A stretch of DNA of 6,712 bases from an uncultured Clostridia bacterium (GCA_945613045.1 CALZAG010000088.1:1-6712); one strand, 5' to 3'. Numbered from the stretch's first letter, positions 1 through 6,417 are shown. Notes: a model not told the origin generated them from the letters alone. Numbers and translations: made by a program.

Positions 1-39
1 ACGTCTCTGTCTTGATACTTTTCCCTTAGGGACTGCCAT
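1..39 (-). CDS. rpmF: 50S ribosomal protein L32, N-terminal fragment (runs off the window)
   Basis: The reverse strand from 39 reads MAVPKGKVSRQRR before the window ends. This is the highly conserved N-terminus of bacterial ribosomal protein L32, a small structural protein of the large subunit. The ATG is preceded by a perfect AGGAGGTG (45-52 on the plus strand) with 5 nt of spacing. It lies 45 nt downstream of the YceD gene on the same strand, the classic yceD-rpmF pairing, so both are probably read from the promoter at 601-629. Only 13 codons are visible. The identification rests on that motif plus the neighbour. Confidence 0.9.
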   Translation of the reverse strand, partial: MAVPKGKVSRQRR

Positions 40-84
40 GGTGACACCTCCTGATAATAGCTGTGGAGCAGCAAAATTAATAGA

Positions 85-573
85 TCATTTATCCAAAAGC
101 TGCTCAAGTACAGCAAGTCTTGGATCAATTTCTTTCCCGCACCCGCAGGGGCCAAGGTTTAGATCGGCTCCGCACCGGGAGCAGAGACCTTTACAGTCCT
201 CGGAGCACAAAAACTTCGTTTCCATGTCGAGAACGAAAAGGGTGGAGAGCGCAGTGCTGAGGTCAAGCTTGTCCCCGTCGAGAACAAAAGCCTCGGGATC
301 CTCCGACTCTCCGTCAGAAATGAAGGCGCTGAGGTCCATCACCTTGGTGCTGTCAAACAGTTTACCACATCTGTCGCAGACACAAGTCATCTCGGCTGTC
401 AAGGTACCCTCGAGTGTCAGGATACCCGCCTCGTTAAACACTCTGCCTTCGGCTCTGGGATTTGCCTTATACTCCTTGACGGAGTCAAACTCAAGCTCCG
501 CAGCGTCCAGCTCGCAGTCGAACGAAACGCTTTTCCCGGGAACTTCGATTATCTCTCTCAAATCAAGCAGCAT
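85..573 (-). CDS. yceD: YceD family (DUF177) metal-binding-type protein
   Basis: This 162-residue protein belongs to the YceD/DUF177 family, which is almost always encoded just upstream of rpmF, as here. The family has been linked to 23S rRNA accumulation and large-subunit assembly, but its biochemical role is not settled. Two cysteine clusters stand out: a CxCxxC at about residues 64-69 and a C-terminal set at C123, C127, C131, C134, C143 and C145, which suggests bound metal, probably zinc. The segment between them is acidic and the N-terminus is beta-rich, as usual for the family. I place the start at the ATG at 573 because GGAGAGGTG (578-586) sits just upstream. An in-frame ATG at 588 overlaps that ribosome binding site and would add five residues. 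The promoter at 601-629 gives a leader of only about 20 nt. Family assignment is firm; function is from family knowledge. Confidence 0.88.
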   Translation of the reverse strand: MLLDLREIIEVPGKSVSFDCELDAAELEFDSVKEYKANPRAEGRVFNEAGILTLEGTLTAEMTCVCDRCGKLFDSTKVMDLSAFISDGESEDPEAFVLDGDKLDLSTALSTLFVLDMETKFLCSEDCKGLCSRCGADLNLGPCGCGKEIDPRLAVLEQLLDK

Positions 574-600
574 AGCGCACCTCTCCATAGTCGCTTGAAT

Positions 601-629
601 ATTATAGTAGAATTAGTCCTGCTTGTCAA
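601..629 (-). promoter_or_regulatory. Sigma-A promoter for yceD-rpmF
   Basis: On the minus strand there is a perfect -35 TTGACA (624-629), a 17-nt spacer and a perfect -10 TATAAT (601-606). Transcription should start near 594, about 20 nt before the yceD ATG. A full consensus match fits high expression of a ribosomal-protein operon. Confidence 0.85.
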
Positions 630-640
630 CTCAAAAATTC

Positions 641-660
641 GTTTTTTGCGGGTAAAAAAC
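641..660. repeat. Perfect inverted repeat between two divergent promoters
   Basis: GTTTTTT (641-647) and AAAAAAC (654-660) form a perfect 7-bp inverted repeat around the hexamer GCGGGT. It lies between the -35 boxes of the yceD promoter (624-629) and the PepSY gene promoter (687-692), where a shared operator could sit. Because it is mostly an A/T homopolymer, chance is a real possibility. Confidence 0.3.
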
Positions 661-686
661 TCACGCATTTGCACAAAAATACGCGC

Positions 687-715
687 TTGCGGGATAAGTG
701 GGGAAATGGTATAAT
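687..715 (+). promoter_or_regulatory. Sigma-A promoter for the PepSY gene, extended -10
   Basis: TTGCGG (687-692), a 17-nt spacer and TATAAT (710-715), with TGG directly before the -10 giving an extended -10 (TGnTATAAT). The weaker -35 is compensated by the extended element. Transcription should begin near 722, about 40 nt before the ATG at 764. Confidence 0.75.
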
Positions 716-763
716 ATTTAAAACTCATTGCAGAGCCTTATTCTGCGCAATGCGAGGTGGAAT

Positions 764-1069
764 ATGAAAAAGAGCGTTAAAACAGCCATTATTGTTGTAC
801 TGCTTCTGGCGCTTATCGCCGCGGGAGTCATATACCTTATCCTACAGACAAGGGAGGACGAGCTGCTCATAGGTGAGGACAGGGCGGCGCAGATCGCGCT
901 CAAGGACGCAGGCCTGGCTGAAAGTCAGGTGTCGCAGCTCAGGGTCAAGCTCAAGGTAGACGACGGCACATGGTACTATGACGTAGAGTTCAGGACCATC
1001 GCGCTTGAGTATGATTATGAGATCGAGGCTTACGCAGGCGCGATACTTGAAAAGGATATAGACGACTAA
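764..1069 (+). CDS. Small membrane-anchored PepSY domain protein
   Basis: This is a 101-residue protein with a short basic N-terminus (MKKSVK), one hydrophobic segment at about residues 7-27, and a single PepSY domain at about 36-101. The domain shows the typical run: an ExAxxxALxxAG helix, then a strand with DDGTWYYDVEF, then EYDYEIEAYAGAIL near the C-terminus. PepSY domains occur in propeptides of M4 proteases and in stand-alone secreted or anchored proteins, where an inhibitory or chaperone-like role toward proteases is proposed. No cleavage site or lipobox cysteine is visible, so I infer a membrane anchor with the domain outside the cell. The start at 764 is chosen because GAGGTGG lies just upstream; an in-frame ATG at 728 lacks such a site and lies too close to the promoter. 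It is a monocistronic unit with its own promoter and terminator. The partner protease is not in this window. Confidence 0.82.
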   Translation: MKKSVKTAIIVVLLLALIAAGVIYLILQTREDELLIGEDRAAQIALKDAGLAESQVSQLRVKLKVDDGTWYYDVEFRTIALEYDYEIEAYAGAILEKDIDD

Positions 1070-1073
1070 CTCA

Positions 1074-1098
1074 AAACCTCCGGCCTGGCCGGAGGTTT
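1074..1098. terminator. Bidirectional intrinsic terminator between convergent genes
   Basis: AAACCTCCGGCC (1074-1085) and GGCCGGAGGTTT (1087-1098) are perfectly complementary around a single T, so the real hairpin has about 10-11 bp and a 3-5 nt loop. It starts 4 nt after the PepSY stop and ends 3 nt before the stop of the convergent DUF4015 gene. Short T-rich stretches follow on both strands (TTTGTCTT on plus, TTTTGAG on minus), so it can serve both genes, although the T tracts are weak. Confidence 0.8.
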
Positions 1099-1101
1099 GT
1101 C

Positions 1102-2208
1102 TTATTCCATCAGCACCCAGCAGGTGGTGGAGGGCGCGCTGCCGCTGCACATAGGCACAAGACGCATGTTCACGTCGCCGAGCTCAACATAGCGCTCCGC
1201 CGCAGATACGGCGGCCGAGGCGGTATCGGCCGAGGCGGTATAATACACCCTGTCGAATACCTTGAAGAATATCTCCGCGTTCTGACCGGTCACACTGTCG
1301 GCGCCGGAATCCATTGCCGTCGCACTTGTGAGCTGGACGGAGAGCTTCGCGCTTATGCTGCGCAGACCGCGGGTGAGGTTTATGCCAAAGCCGGAGATAG
1401 CGGTCACGGGGGTGGGCTGAGCCGAGGAACTTCCCGAATACGCAAACTGCAGGCCGGCGGTGTCGGGCAGCCTCATGCCCAGCAGGACGATCTCGTCAAC
1501 GCCCATCTTTGAAAGCTCGCGGCACAGATCGGAGATGTAGCCGCGCACGAGCGCGTTCGTAGGATCGAGCCACGCGCCGTTGGCGTCTGAGTAGGGCTTA
1601 CCGTCGCTTGTTCTGAGGGCGAGCTGCGCGTAGCGCGAGGCGAGGGTGTTGTCAACAAAGCAGCACATGCGCACCGCGACATAGATATCCCGATCCTTAA
1701 GCGAGGAGACTATGGACTTAAGATCCACGCTGCCGCTTGTGCCGTAGCCCTTGGCGATATCCACGTCCGACTCCCAGACCAGCATGCCGGTGACCGTCTT
1801 TACGTCGAGCAAAACGGCGTTTGCGCCGGTCGATTTGGCAAGGTAGCCGTCGACTCCCGCGGCGGTGACGCTTGCCGCCGGAACATAGACCGCCTTCAGC
1901 TCGCTCAGATTTTCGCCGGCTGTGGCCTTTATGTTCGAGTAATCAGGCTCGCCGATCTCAAGCTCGGCATCCACCTGCTCAAAGCTGTGGGTGACGTTTC
2001 CCTCACCGTCGGTTTGAGTCGGCGTATCCTCCATCAGCATGGGGAGCTCAAGGCGCAGGCCGTCGTTTGTTATCACTATATACTTTTGCAGACCGTAGAA
2101 AAGCAGCACAATAAAGGCCACTATTGCCAGCACGATAATCGTGATGATGAGCGACGGGCCTTTTTTCTTGCGCTTTCCGCGGTAAAATTCGGTATTGTTT
2201 GAGGCCAA
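1102..2208 (-). CDS. Membrane-anchored DUF4015 (putative glycoside-hydrolase-like) protein
   Basis: This 368-residue protein has a basic N-terminus (about residues 10-16), one transmembrane segment (about 19-40), an acidic linker rich in T, E and D (about 57-100), and a domain resembling DUF4015 from about 104 on. Family-like motifs in order are KAVYVPA, AVLLDVKT (D135), DIYVAVRMCCFVDN, the AWLDPTN box (W213, D215) and DEIVLLGMRLP (238-248). DUF4015 is predicted to be a TIM-barrel carbohydrate-active domain; its substrate is unknown. In typical members the last motif reads roughly DEIQFDYIRFP. Here the second Asp-Tyr is replaced by Leu-Gly, so catalysis may be lost or altered. The start is a TTG at 2208, placed 9 nt from AGAGGA (2218-2223); an in-frame TTG at 2217 overlaps the rpiB stop (TTGA) but abuts that site. 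Either way it is coupled to rpiB. The outside-facing topology is inferred. Confidence 0.78.
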   Translation of the reverse strand: MASNNTEFYRGKRKKKGPSLIITIIVLAIVAFIVLLFYGLQKYIVITNDGLRLELPMLMEDTPTQTDGEGNVTHSFEQVDAELEIGEPDYSNIKATAGENLSELKAVYVPAASVTAAGVDGYLAKSTGANAVLLDVKTVTGMLVWESDVDIAKGYGTSGSVDLKSIVSSLKDRDIYVAVRMCCFVDNTLASRYAQLALRTSDGKPYSDANGAWLDPTNALVRGYISDLCRELSKMGVDEIVLLGMRLPDTAGLQFAYSGSSSAQPTPVTAISGFGINLTRGLRSISAKLSVQLTSATAMDSGADSVTGQNAEIFFKVFDRVYYTASADTASAAVSAAERYVELGDVNMRLVPMCSGSAPSTTCWVLME

Positions 2209-2213
2209 TTCAA

Positions 2214-2642
2214 TCAATCCTCTATCTGATTAATGCGGCGGATGTGACGTTCATCGCCGGAGAAGGGGGTGTCAAGGAAGGTGTCGGCAATCTTCATAGC
2301 AAGGCCGGGGCCAACGACCCTCGCGCCCAGAGCGAGAATGTTCGCGTCGTTGTGCAGTCTCGTCATCTCCGCGGAGAAGCAGTCGCCGCACAGAGCAGCC
2401 CGCACGCCGGAGACCTTGTTCGCGGCGATGGATATGCCGATGCCGGTGCCGCAGATGATGATGCCTCTTTCGCACTCACCGCTTGCCACGGCATGGGCGA
2501 CGGCCTTGCCGTATACGGGGTAGTCGCAGCTTGCGTCCGAGTAGGTGCCGTAATCCTTATATTCAAGGCCACGGGCCTCAAGGTGCTTCATGAGCTCCTG
2601 CTTGAGAGCGAAGCCGCCGTGATCTGAGCCTAATGCGATCAT
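2214..2642 (-). CDS. rpiB: Ribose-5-phosphate isomerase B (RpiB/LacAB family)
   Basis: This 142-residue cytosolic enzyme of the RpiB/LacA/LacB family interconverts ribose 5-phosphate and ribulose 5-phosphate in the pentose phosphate pathway. Visible signatures are SDHGG at 6-10, the catalytic loop CGTGIG with C64 as the base cysteine and T66, RLHNDANILALGAR with H97 in the phosphate/ring-opening site, and a C-terminal HIRRI (H133, R135, R136). The length matches the family, and nothing looks broken. C64 is the feature typical of RpiB as opposed to the non-catalytic LacB subunit, though allose-6-phosphate or related activity cannot be excluded. The ATG at 2642 has GGAGGA (2648-2653) at about 5 nt. 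It has its own promoter (2674-2702) and is followed without a gap by the DUF4015 gene, with which it is probably co-transcribed. Confidence 0.95.
   Translation of the reverse strand: MIALGSDHGGFALKQELMKHLEARGLEYKDYGTYSDASCDYPVYGKAVAHAVASGECERGIIICGTGIGISIAANKVSGVRAALCGDCFSAEMTRLHNDANILALGARVVGPGLAMKIADTFLDTPFSGDERHIRRINQIED
2218..2223 (-). promoter_or_regulatory. Ribosome binding site that decides the DUF4015 start
   Basis: AGAGGA on the minus strand, located inside the last codons of rpiB. It is 9 nt from the TTG at 2208 but 0 nt from the TTG at 2217, so the inner TTG is the better start. Its position implies translational coupling with rpiB. Confidence 0.55.
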
Positions 2643-2673
2643 GTTTATCCTCCAAAATAATATTTTACGTTTA

Positions 2674-2702
2674 ATTATCTCACTGATTCGACATTTTTAC
2701 AA
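2674..2702 (-). promoter_or_regulatory. Sigma-A promoter for rpiB
   Basis: On the minus strand there is a -35 TTGTAA (2697-2702), a 17-nt spacer and a -10 GATAAT (2674-2679) preceded by TGA, an extended -10. Transcription should start near 2667, about 25 nt before the rpiB ATG. Both hexamers deviate from consensus, so strength is probably moderate. Confidence 0.65.
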
Positions 2703-2820
2703 GTATATTGTTCGGTCATTTTTTATGTGGAAATGTATCGAATACCGCCGCAGGGTATAATCGGGCCGCCGCAATAACGATGTCTACCGTTCTCAACGCG
2801 AATTGGCCGTCCGCCGAGGA
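2703..2820. other. Intergenic stretch with short GC-rich direct repeats, no terminator seen
   Basis: Between the glycosyltransferase stop (2821) and the rpiB promoter. The part up to about 2740 is AT-rich; 2743-2820 is GC-rich and holds CCGCCGCA twice as a direct repeat (2745-2752 and 2766-2773), with a third CCGCCG at 2811-2816. I find no stem followed by a T run on the minus strand, so the glycosyltransferase transcript may read on into rpiB. No gene with a ribosome binding site is visible. Confidence 0.4.
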
Positions 2821-4569
2821 CTAAAACGGCCAGGAGGGCAGCCATTTGAGCAATGCGCTCGCCAGCTCCGCGTTGACCGTTTTGCCCGACAGCACCGGAT
2901 AAAACAGCACGAACAGGGCGCAGCTCAGCCCCGCGAGGCCGTAGACATTAAAGCGCCAGTGCTTGATGTTGCGCTGCATGACAGAGAATACCCGGCATAC
3001 CGCCAGCACGAGGAATACCGAGGCGGGGAAGTAGTGGTATTCAAAGGTGGTGCGGGTAATAAAGACCCACGGGAGCAGCTGCGCAAGATAGCCGATGACG
3101 ATAAACGCCGAGGTTCCGTCGCGGCGGAAAACCGCAAGATATCCGCAGATGCCGATTGCCGCGAGCCCTGCCCAGCAAAGCACGGGATTGAGAAACGCGC
3201 CGAAGGAGGAGCGGGTGCCGTCGCTGTAATACTGAAGGTAGTACAGTATCGGCCTTTCGTCGATGAGCCACTGATACCAGCGGGAGGAGTAGGGGTGCTC
3301 CGAGTGAACCCCGGAGTGGTAGGAGAACATGAAGTCCTGATTTTGCAGGACGATATCCGCGTAGTCCTTTGTGAAGAACATACCCGCGCCGTGCAGCCCG
3401 CTCGCCTGACCGTAGGGGAAGTAGCTGAGGTAGTAAACCGCGGCGGGCACAAGCACGAAAAAGACCGTGCAGAACAGGCAGTTTTTTATAAACTCACGCA
3501 GCCGGAAATTGCGTATCCAGTGGATGAGCCAGATGAGGGCAAGTCCCGCGCCCGCGTAAAGGCAGGTCCACTTGCAGGCGGCGCCGATGCCGAAGAAAAC
3601 TCCCGACAGGGCAAGATATCTGAGCCTGCCGCCGCTGATGTACAGGTACATGAACAGGTACATGAGCAGGATGAAGAACACCGCGTAGGTGTCGATGGTG
3701 GCGATGCGGGTCTGGGTGAAATGCATGAAGTCGAAGGCAAACATCGCCGTACCGCAGGCCGGAACCGCCGTACCGCCGAACATTCGCTTGAGGAAAATAT
3801 ACAGCACCGGCAGCATCAGGACTCCGAACAAAGCACCCGAAAAGCGCCATCCGAAGGGAGTCATGCCGAAAAGCTTGATGCCGGCGGCGATAATGAGCTT
3901 GCCCAGCGGGGGATGGGATATCTCGTAGGGATAAACGCCCTCGATATGCTCAAAGGCGGTGCGGGCGTGATAGATCTCGTCAAAATACGTGCTGTTGAGA
4001 TAGGTCTGATAAGCGGGAACAATATCCTGCTCATCGTGCAGCTCTGCCGCGGAGCAGGCGTATTCGGCAAGTTTTCCGCCGCTTTTTACGGCAAGCTCGC
4101 CGAGATACATATCGCCGCCCGCCGTCAGGCGGATATAGCGGGTCACGGCCTCCGCGCCGTCATAAAGCTCGGGGGTCTCCCATTTGAAAAGCGCCGTGTA
4201 GCTCTGCTTAAACTCACCGACGTCCGTCCAGTTAAGGCCGTCGGGGGAGTATTCCAGCCTGTAGGAGCCGGTGTTAAGTCCCGAATAGAACATGAGCCCG
4301 TCGACCTGCGTTTCCCCTCCGAGGTCGAGGACTATACTCTCGTTATTATCAAAATGGTGGAATGATTGGGGCGCTTTTGTGTCGCCGAGATTATAAAATG
4401 CCGCGGCGGCGTATAGTATAACAATGATCCCCAGCGCGAGCGCGTCCCGGCGGCAGAAGGCGCTGCGCCGGTTTTTCCGCAGGTCGGCGTGAGCAAGGCG
4501 CGGGCAGCCGATGTAAAACAGCACTATGAACAAAAGGATAAGAACAGGAAAAACATAAGTAAGCCGCAC
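2821..4569 (-). CDS. PMT-type (GT39) membrane glycosyltransferase with inserted discoidin-like domain
   Basis: This 582-residue polytopic membrane protein has about 10-11 predicted helices. Domain order: two N-terminal hydrophobic segments (about 4-20 and 44-59), a beta-rich discoidin/F5-8C-like segment (about 70-165, with VLDLG, YRLEYSPDGLNWTDVG, RYIRL and LGELAV), then the catalytic bundle. The latter shows FDEIYHA with the Asp-Glu pair (D197, E198), SHPPLGK at 218-224, FDFMHFTQTRIATIDT at 280-294, and a C-terminal part with SRWYQWLIDERP and RTTFEYHYFPAS, as in the PMT and PMT_4TMC families. Such enzymes move a sugar from a polyprenyl phosphate to an acceptor on the outer face of the membrane, here probably protein or a surface glycan; donor and acceptor are unknown. 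The start is the GTG at 4569, 8 nt from GGAGGTGA. The TTG at 4593 would put the start almost at the transcription start. It diverges from rny. Family assignment is firm; substrate is not known. Confidence 0.86.
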   Translation of the reverse strand: MRLTYVFPVLILLFIVLFYIGCPRLAHADLRKNRRSAFCRRDALALGIIVILYAAAAFYNLGDTKAPQSFHHFDNNESIVLDLGGETQVDGLMFYSGLNTGSYRLEYSPDGLNWTDVGEFKQSYTALFKWETPELYDGAEAVTRYIRLTAGGDMYLGELAVKSGGKLAEYACSAAELHDEQDIVPAYQTYLNSTYFDEIYHARTAFEHIEGVYPYEISHPPLGKLIIAAGIKLFGMTPFGWRFSGALFGVLMLPVLYIFLKRMFGGTAVPACGTAMFAFDFMHFTQTRIATIDTYAVFFILLMYLFMYLYISGGRLRYLALSGVFFGIGAACKWTCLYAGAGLALIWLIHWIRNFRLREFIKNCLFCTVFFVLVPAAVYYLSYFPYGQASGLHGAGMFFTKDYADIVLQNQDFMFSYHSGVHSEHPYSSRWYQWLIDERPILYYLQYYSDGTRSSFGAFLNPVLCWAGLAAIGICGYLAVFRRDGTSAFIVIGYLAQLLPWVFITRTTFEYHYFPASVFLVLAVCRVFSVMQRNIKHWRFNVYGLAGLSCALFVLFYPVLSGKTVNAELASALLKWLPSWPF

Positions 4570-4577
4570 TTGAGCCC

Positions 4578-4585
4578 TCACCTCC
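4578..4585 (-). promoter_or_regulatory. Ribosome binding site that decides the glycosyltransferase start
   Basis: A perfect GGAGGTGA on the minus strand, 8 nt before the GTG at 4569. A TTG at 4593 lies upstream of this site and a further GTG falls inside it, so GTG at 4569 is the supported start. Confidence 0.7.
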
Positions 4586-4602
4586 GCAGTCAATAATGAT
4601 AT

Positions 4603-4631
4603 ATTATATTAAATTATGCTCAGCTTGTCCA
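4603..4631 (-). promoter_or_regulatory. Sigma-A promoter for the glycosyltransferase gene
   Basis: On the minus strand, -35 TGGACA (4626-4631), a 17-nt spacer and a perfect -10 TATAAT (4603-4608). Transcription should start near 4596, about 27 nt before the GTG at 4569. Confidence 0.8.
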
Positions 4632-4679
4632 CTGCTCATAAGAATTGCTGCAATCTTTTGCCCAATCAGCTAATAATAC

Positions 4680-4708
4680 TTGACATAACACGGGTTTGGG
4701 GATAAAAT
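4680..4708 (+). promoter_or_regulatory. Sigma-A promoter for rny
   Basis: TTGACA (4680-4685), a 17-nt spacer and TAAAAT (4703-4708). Transcription should begin near 4715, leaving a leader of about 150 nt before the rny ATG. It is back to back with the glycosyltransferase promoter, with about 48 nt between the two -35 boxes. Confidence 0.78.
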
Positions 4709-4714
4709 AAATCG

Positions 4715-4847
4715 GATAATATTTAAGGTGCCCGGGGAGGCATCTGCTTGAATATTAGTTACAATTCTACGGACGGATGCGCTTGATGGTCCGTCTTGCC
4801 CTTAGATTCGCAAGATCTGAAAAACCACCGCAAAATTCTGAAAGAAT
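4715..4847 (+). promoter_or_regulatory. Candidate structured 5' leader of rny
   Basis: The predicted untranslated leader of rny contains consecutive stem-loops. They are: GGTGCC/GGCATC (4727-4732 with 4739-4744, one G-U pair, hexaloop); ACGGAC/GTCCGT (4769-4774 with 4789-4794); CTTGC/GCAAG (4795-4799 with 4810-4814); and ATTCT/AGAAT (4835-4839 with 4843-4847), the last ending right at the ribosome binding site (GGAGGTG, 4848-4854). An alternative pairing joins 4740-4746 with 4774-4780 (7 bp, one G-U) and would disrupt the first two stems. No run of T follows any stem, so control at translation or RNA stability is more plausible than early termination. I do not recognise it as a known riboswitch class. 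Structure is read by eye; function is inferred. Confidence 0.4.
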
Positions 4848-4866
4848 GGAGGTGTGTTTACTTTCT

Positions 4867-6408
4867 ATGAAATTATGGTTAGCAATCGTTTTAATTGTTG
4901 CTGCTTTTGTAATAGCATTTGTGCTCGGCATAACTTACCGCAAAAAAGTCGCGGAACGCGAAATAACGAGCGCGGAGGAAGAAGCAAAGCGAATAATTAA
5001 TGAAGCCATAAAGAGCGCCGAGAGCAAAAAACGCGAAGCTCTCGTCGAGGCAAAGGAAGAAATACACAAAAGCCGCTCGGAGTTCGAGCGCGAAGAAAAG
5101 GCACGCCGTGCCGACCTGCAGAAGCAGGAAAGAAGATTACAGCAGAAGGAAGAAAATCTTGACAGAAAGACCGATTCTCTGGAGCGCAAGAACGAGACCC
5201 TGTCCCAGAAGATAGCGGCCGCGGAGGCTCAGCAGGCCGAGATCGCACTGATCAAGAAAAGCCAGCTCGAAATGCTGGAAAAGGTCTCCGGCTACACGGT
5301 CGAGGAGGCCAAGGCGTACATGATAAACGCCCTTAAGGACGAAGTTACCCACGAAATGGCCGTTAAGGTCAAGGAGATCGAGGCTCAGTGCAAGGAAGAG
5401 GCCGAGGATCGCGCAAGAGAGATCATCGTCACCGCTATCCAGCGCTGCGCCGCAGATCACGCAAGCGAAGTCACCGTATCCGTCGTACCTCTCCCCAACG
5501 ACGAGATGAAGGGACGCATCATCGGCCGCGAAGGCCGCAATATCCGCAGCATCGAAACTCTCACAGGCTGCGACCTCATCATTGACGACACCCCCGAGGC
5601 GATCACCGTATCAAGCTTCGATCCCGTCCGCCGCGAGGTCGCGCGTCTGGCACTTGAAAAGCTCATCGCCGACGGCAGGATCCACCCCGCCCGCATCGAG
5701 GAAATGGTCGCCAAGGCTCAGAAGGAAGTCAACGCCACCATCAAGGCGGAGGGCGAGAGAGCCGTGTTCGAGACCAATATCCACGGCGTCAATCAGGAGA
5801 TCGTCAAGCTCCTCGGCCGCATGAAGTACCGCACCAGCTACGGCCAGAACGTGCTTCAGCACTCCATCGAGGTCAGCCACATCGCGGGTCTCATCGCAGC
5901 GGAGCTGGGCGTCGACGTCAACACCGCAAAGCGCGCAGGACTTCTCCATGATATCGGCAAGGCCATCGACCACGAGGTCGAGGGCAGCCACGTTTCCATC
6001 GGCGTTGATATCGCAAAGAAGTACAAGGAAAGCGAAGCGGTCATCCACGCTATCGAGGCTCACCACGGCGACGTTGAGCCGCGCACCGTTGTTGCCTGCA
6101 TCGTTCAGGCGGCCGACGCCATATCCGCCTCCCGCCCCGGTGCAAGACGCGAGAATATCGAAAACTATGTCAAGCGCCTTGAGAAGCTTGAGGAGATATC
6201 AAAGAGCTTCCCGGGCATCGCAGGAAGCTACGCTATCCAGGCCGGCCGTGAGATCCGCGTAATGGTCAAGCCCGAGGACGTTTCCGAGGATCAGATGGTG
6301 CTCCTGGCACGCGACATCGCAAAGAAGATAGAGGAGGAGCTGACCTATCCCGGCCAGATCAAAGTCCATCTCCTGCGCGAGACAAAGGCCGTCGAGTACG
6401 CAAAGTAA
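4867..6408 (+). CDS. rny: Ribonuclease Y, membrane-anchored endoribonuclease
   Basis: RNase Y starts decay and processing of many mRNAs in Firmicutes and sits at the inner face of the membrane, where it can associate with other degradosome proteins. The 513-residue product has the full family layout: an N-terminal transmembrane helix (about 4-22), a long highly charged coiled coil (about 25-195), a KH RNA-binding domain (about 201-268) with the GREG loop at 220-223, and an HD domain (about 325-425) with H332, the H361-D362 pair, H399-H400 and D417 as metal ligands. The C-terminal domain is complete. The length matches the usual 510-520. The start is the ATG at 4867, which puts the membrane helix at the N-terminus. 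The ribosome binding site GGAGGTG (4848-4854) is 12 nt away, rather long. Reading frame is open upstream to 4777, but that extension lacks a ribosome binding site and would bury the helix. Single-gene unit. Confidence 0.97.
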   Translation: MKLWLAIVLIVAAFVIAFVLGITYRKKVAEREITSAEEEAKRIINEAIKSAESKKREALVEAKEEIHKSRSEFEREEKARRADLQKQERRLQQKEENLDRKTDSLERKNETLSQKIAAAEAQQAEIALIKKSQLEMLEKVSGYTVEEAKAYMINALKDEVTHEMAVKVKEIEAQCKEEAEDRAREIIVTAIQRCAADHASEVTVSVVPLPNDEMKGRIIGREGRNIRSIETLTGCDLIIDDTPEAITVSSFDPVRREVARLALEKLIADGRIHPARIEEMVAKAQKEVNATIKAEGERAVFETNIHGVNQEIVKLLGRMKYRTSYGQNVLQHSIEVSHIAGLIAAELGVDVNTAKRAGLLHDIGKAIDHEVEGSHVSIGVDIAKKYKESEAVIHAIEAHHGDVEPRTVVACIVQAADAISASRPGARRENIENYVKRLEKLEEISKSFPGIAGSYAIQAGREIRVMVKPEDVSEDQMVLLARDIAKKIEEELTYPGQIKVHLLRETKAVEYAK

Positions 6409-6417
6409 AATGCAAAA

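Noticed and set aside
38..598. A 186-codon open frame on the plus strand opposite yceD
   Set aside because: It is serine-rich with no family features, and overlaps a well-supported YceD gene and the rpmF start.
2733..2761. A TATAAT on the plus strand as a possible promoter
   Set aside because: The hexamer at the right distance upstream (ATGTAT) is a poor -35, and no plausible plus-strand gene follows.
2803..4365. A 520-codon open frame on the plus strand opposite the glycosyltransferase gene
   Set aside because: Its product is a charged, low-hydrophobicity sequence with no recognisable domain, and it has no ribosome binding site. The minus strand encodes a clear PMT-type membrane protein, so this is an antisense shadow caused by GC-rich codon use.
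4777..4866. An N-terminal extension of rny by 30 residues
   Set aside because: The ATG at 4777 lies in a hairpin loop without a ribosome binding site. RNase Y normally begins directly with its membrane helix, which the ATG at 4867 gives.
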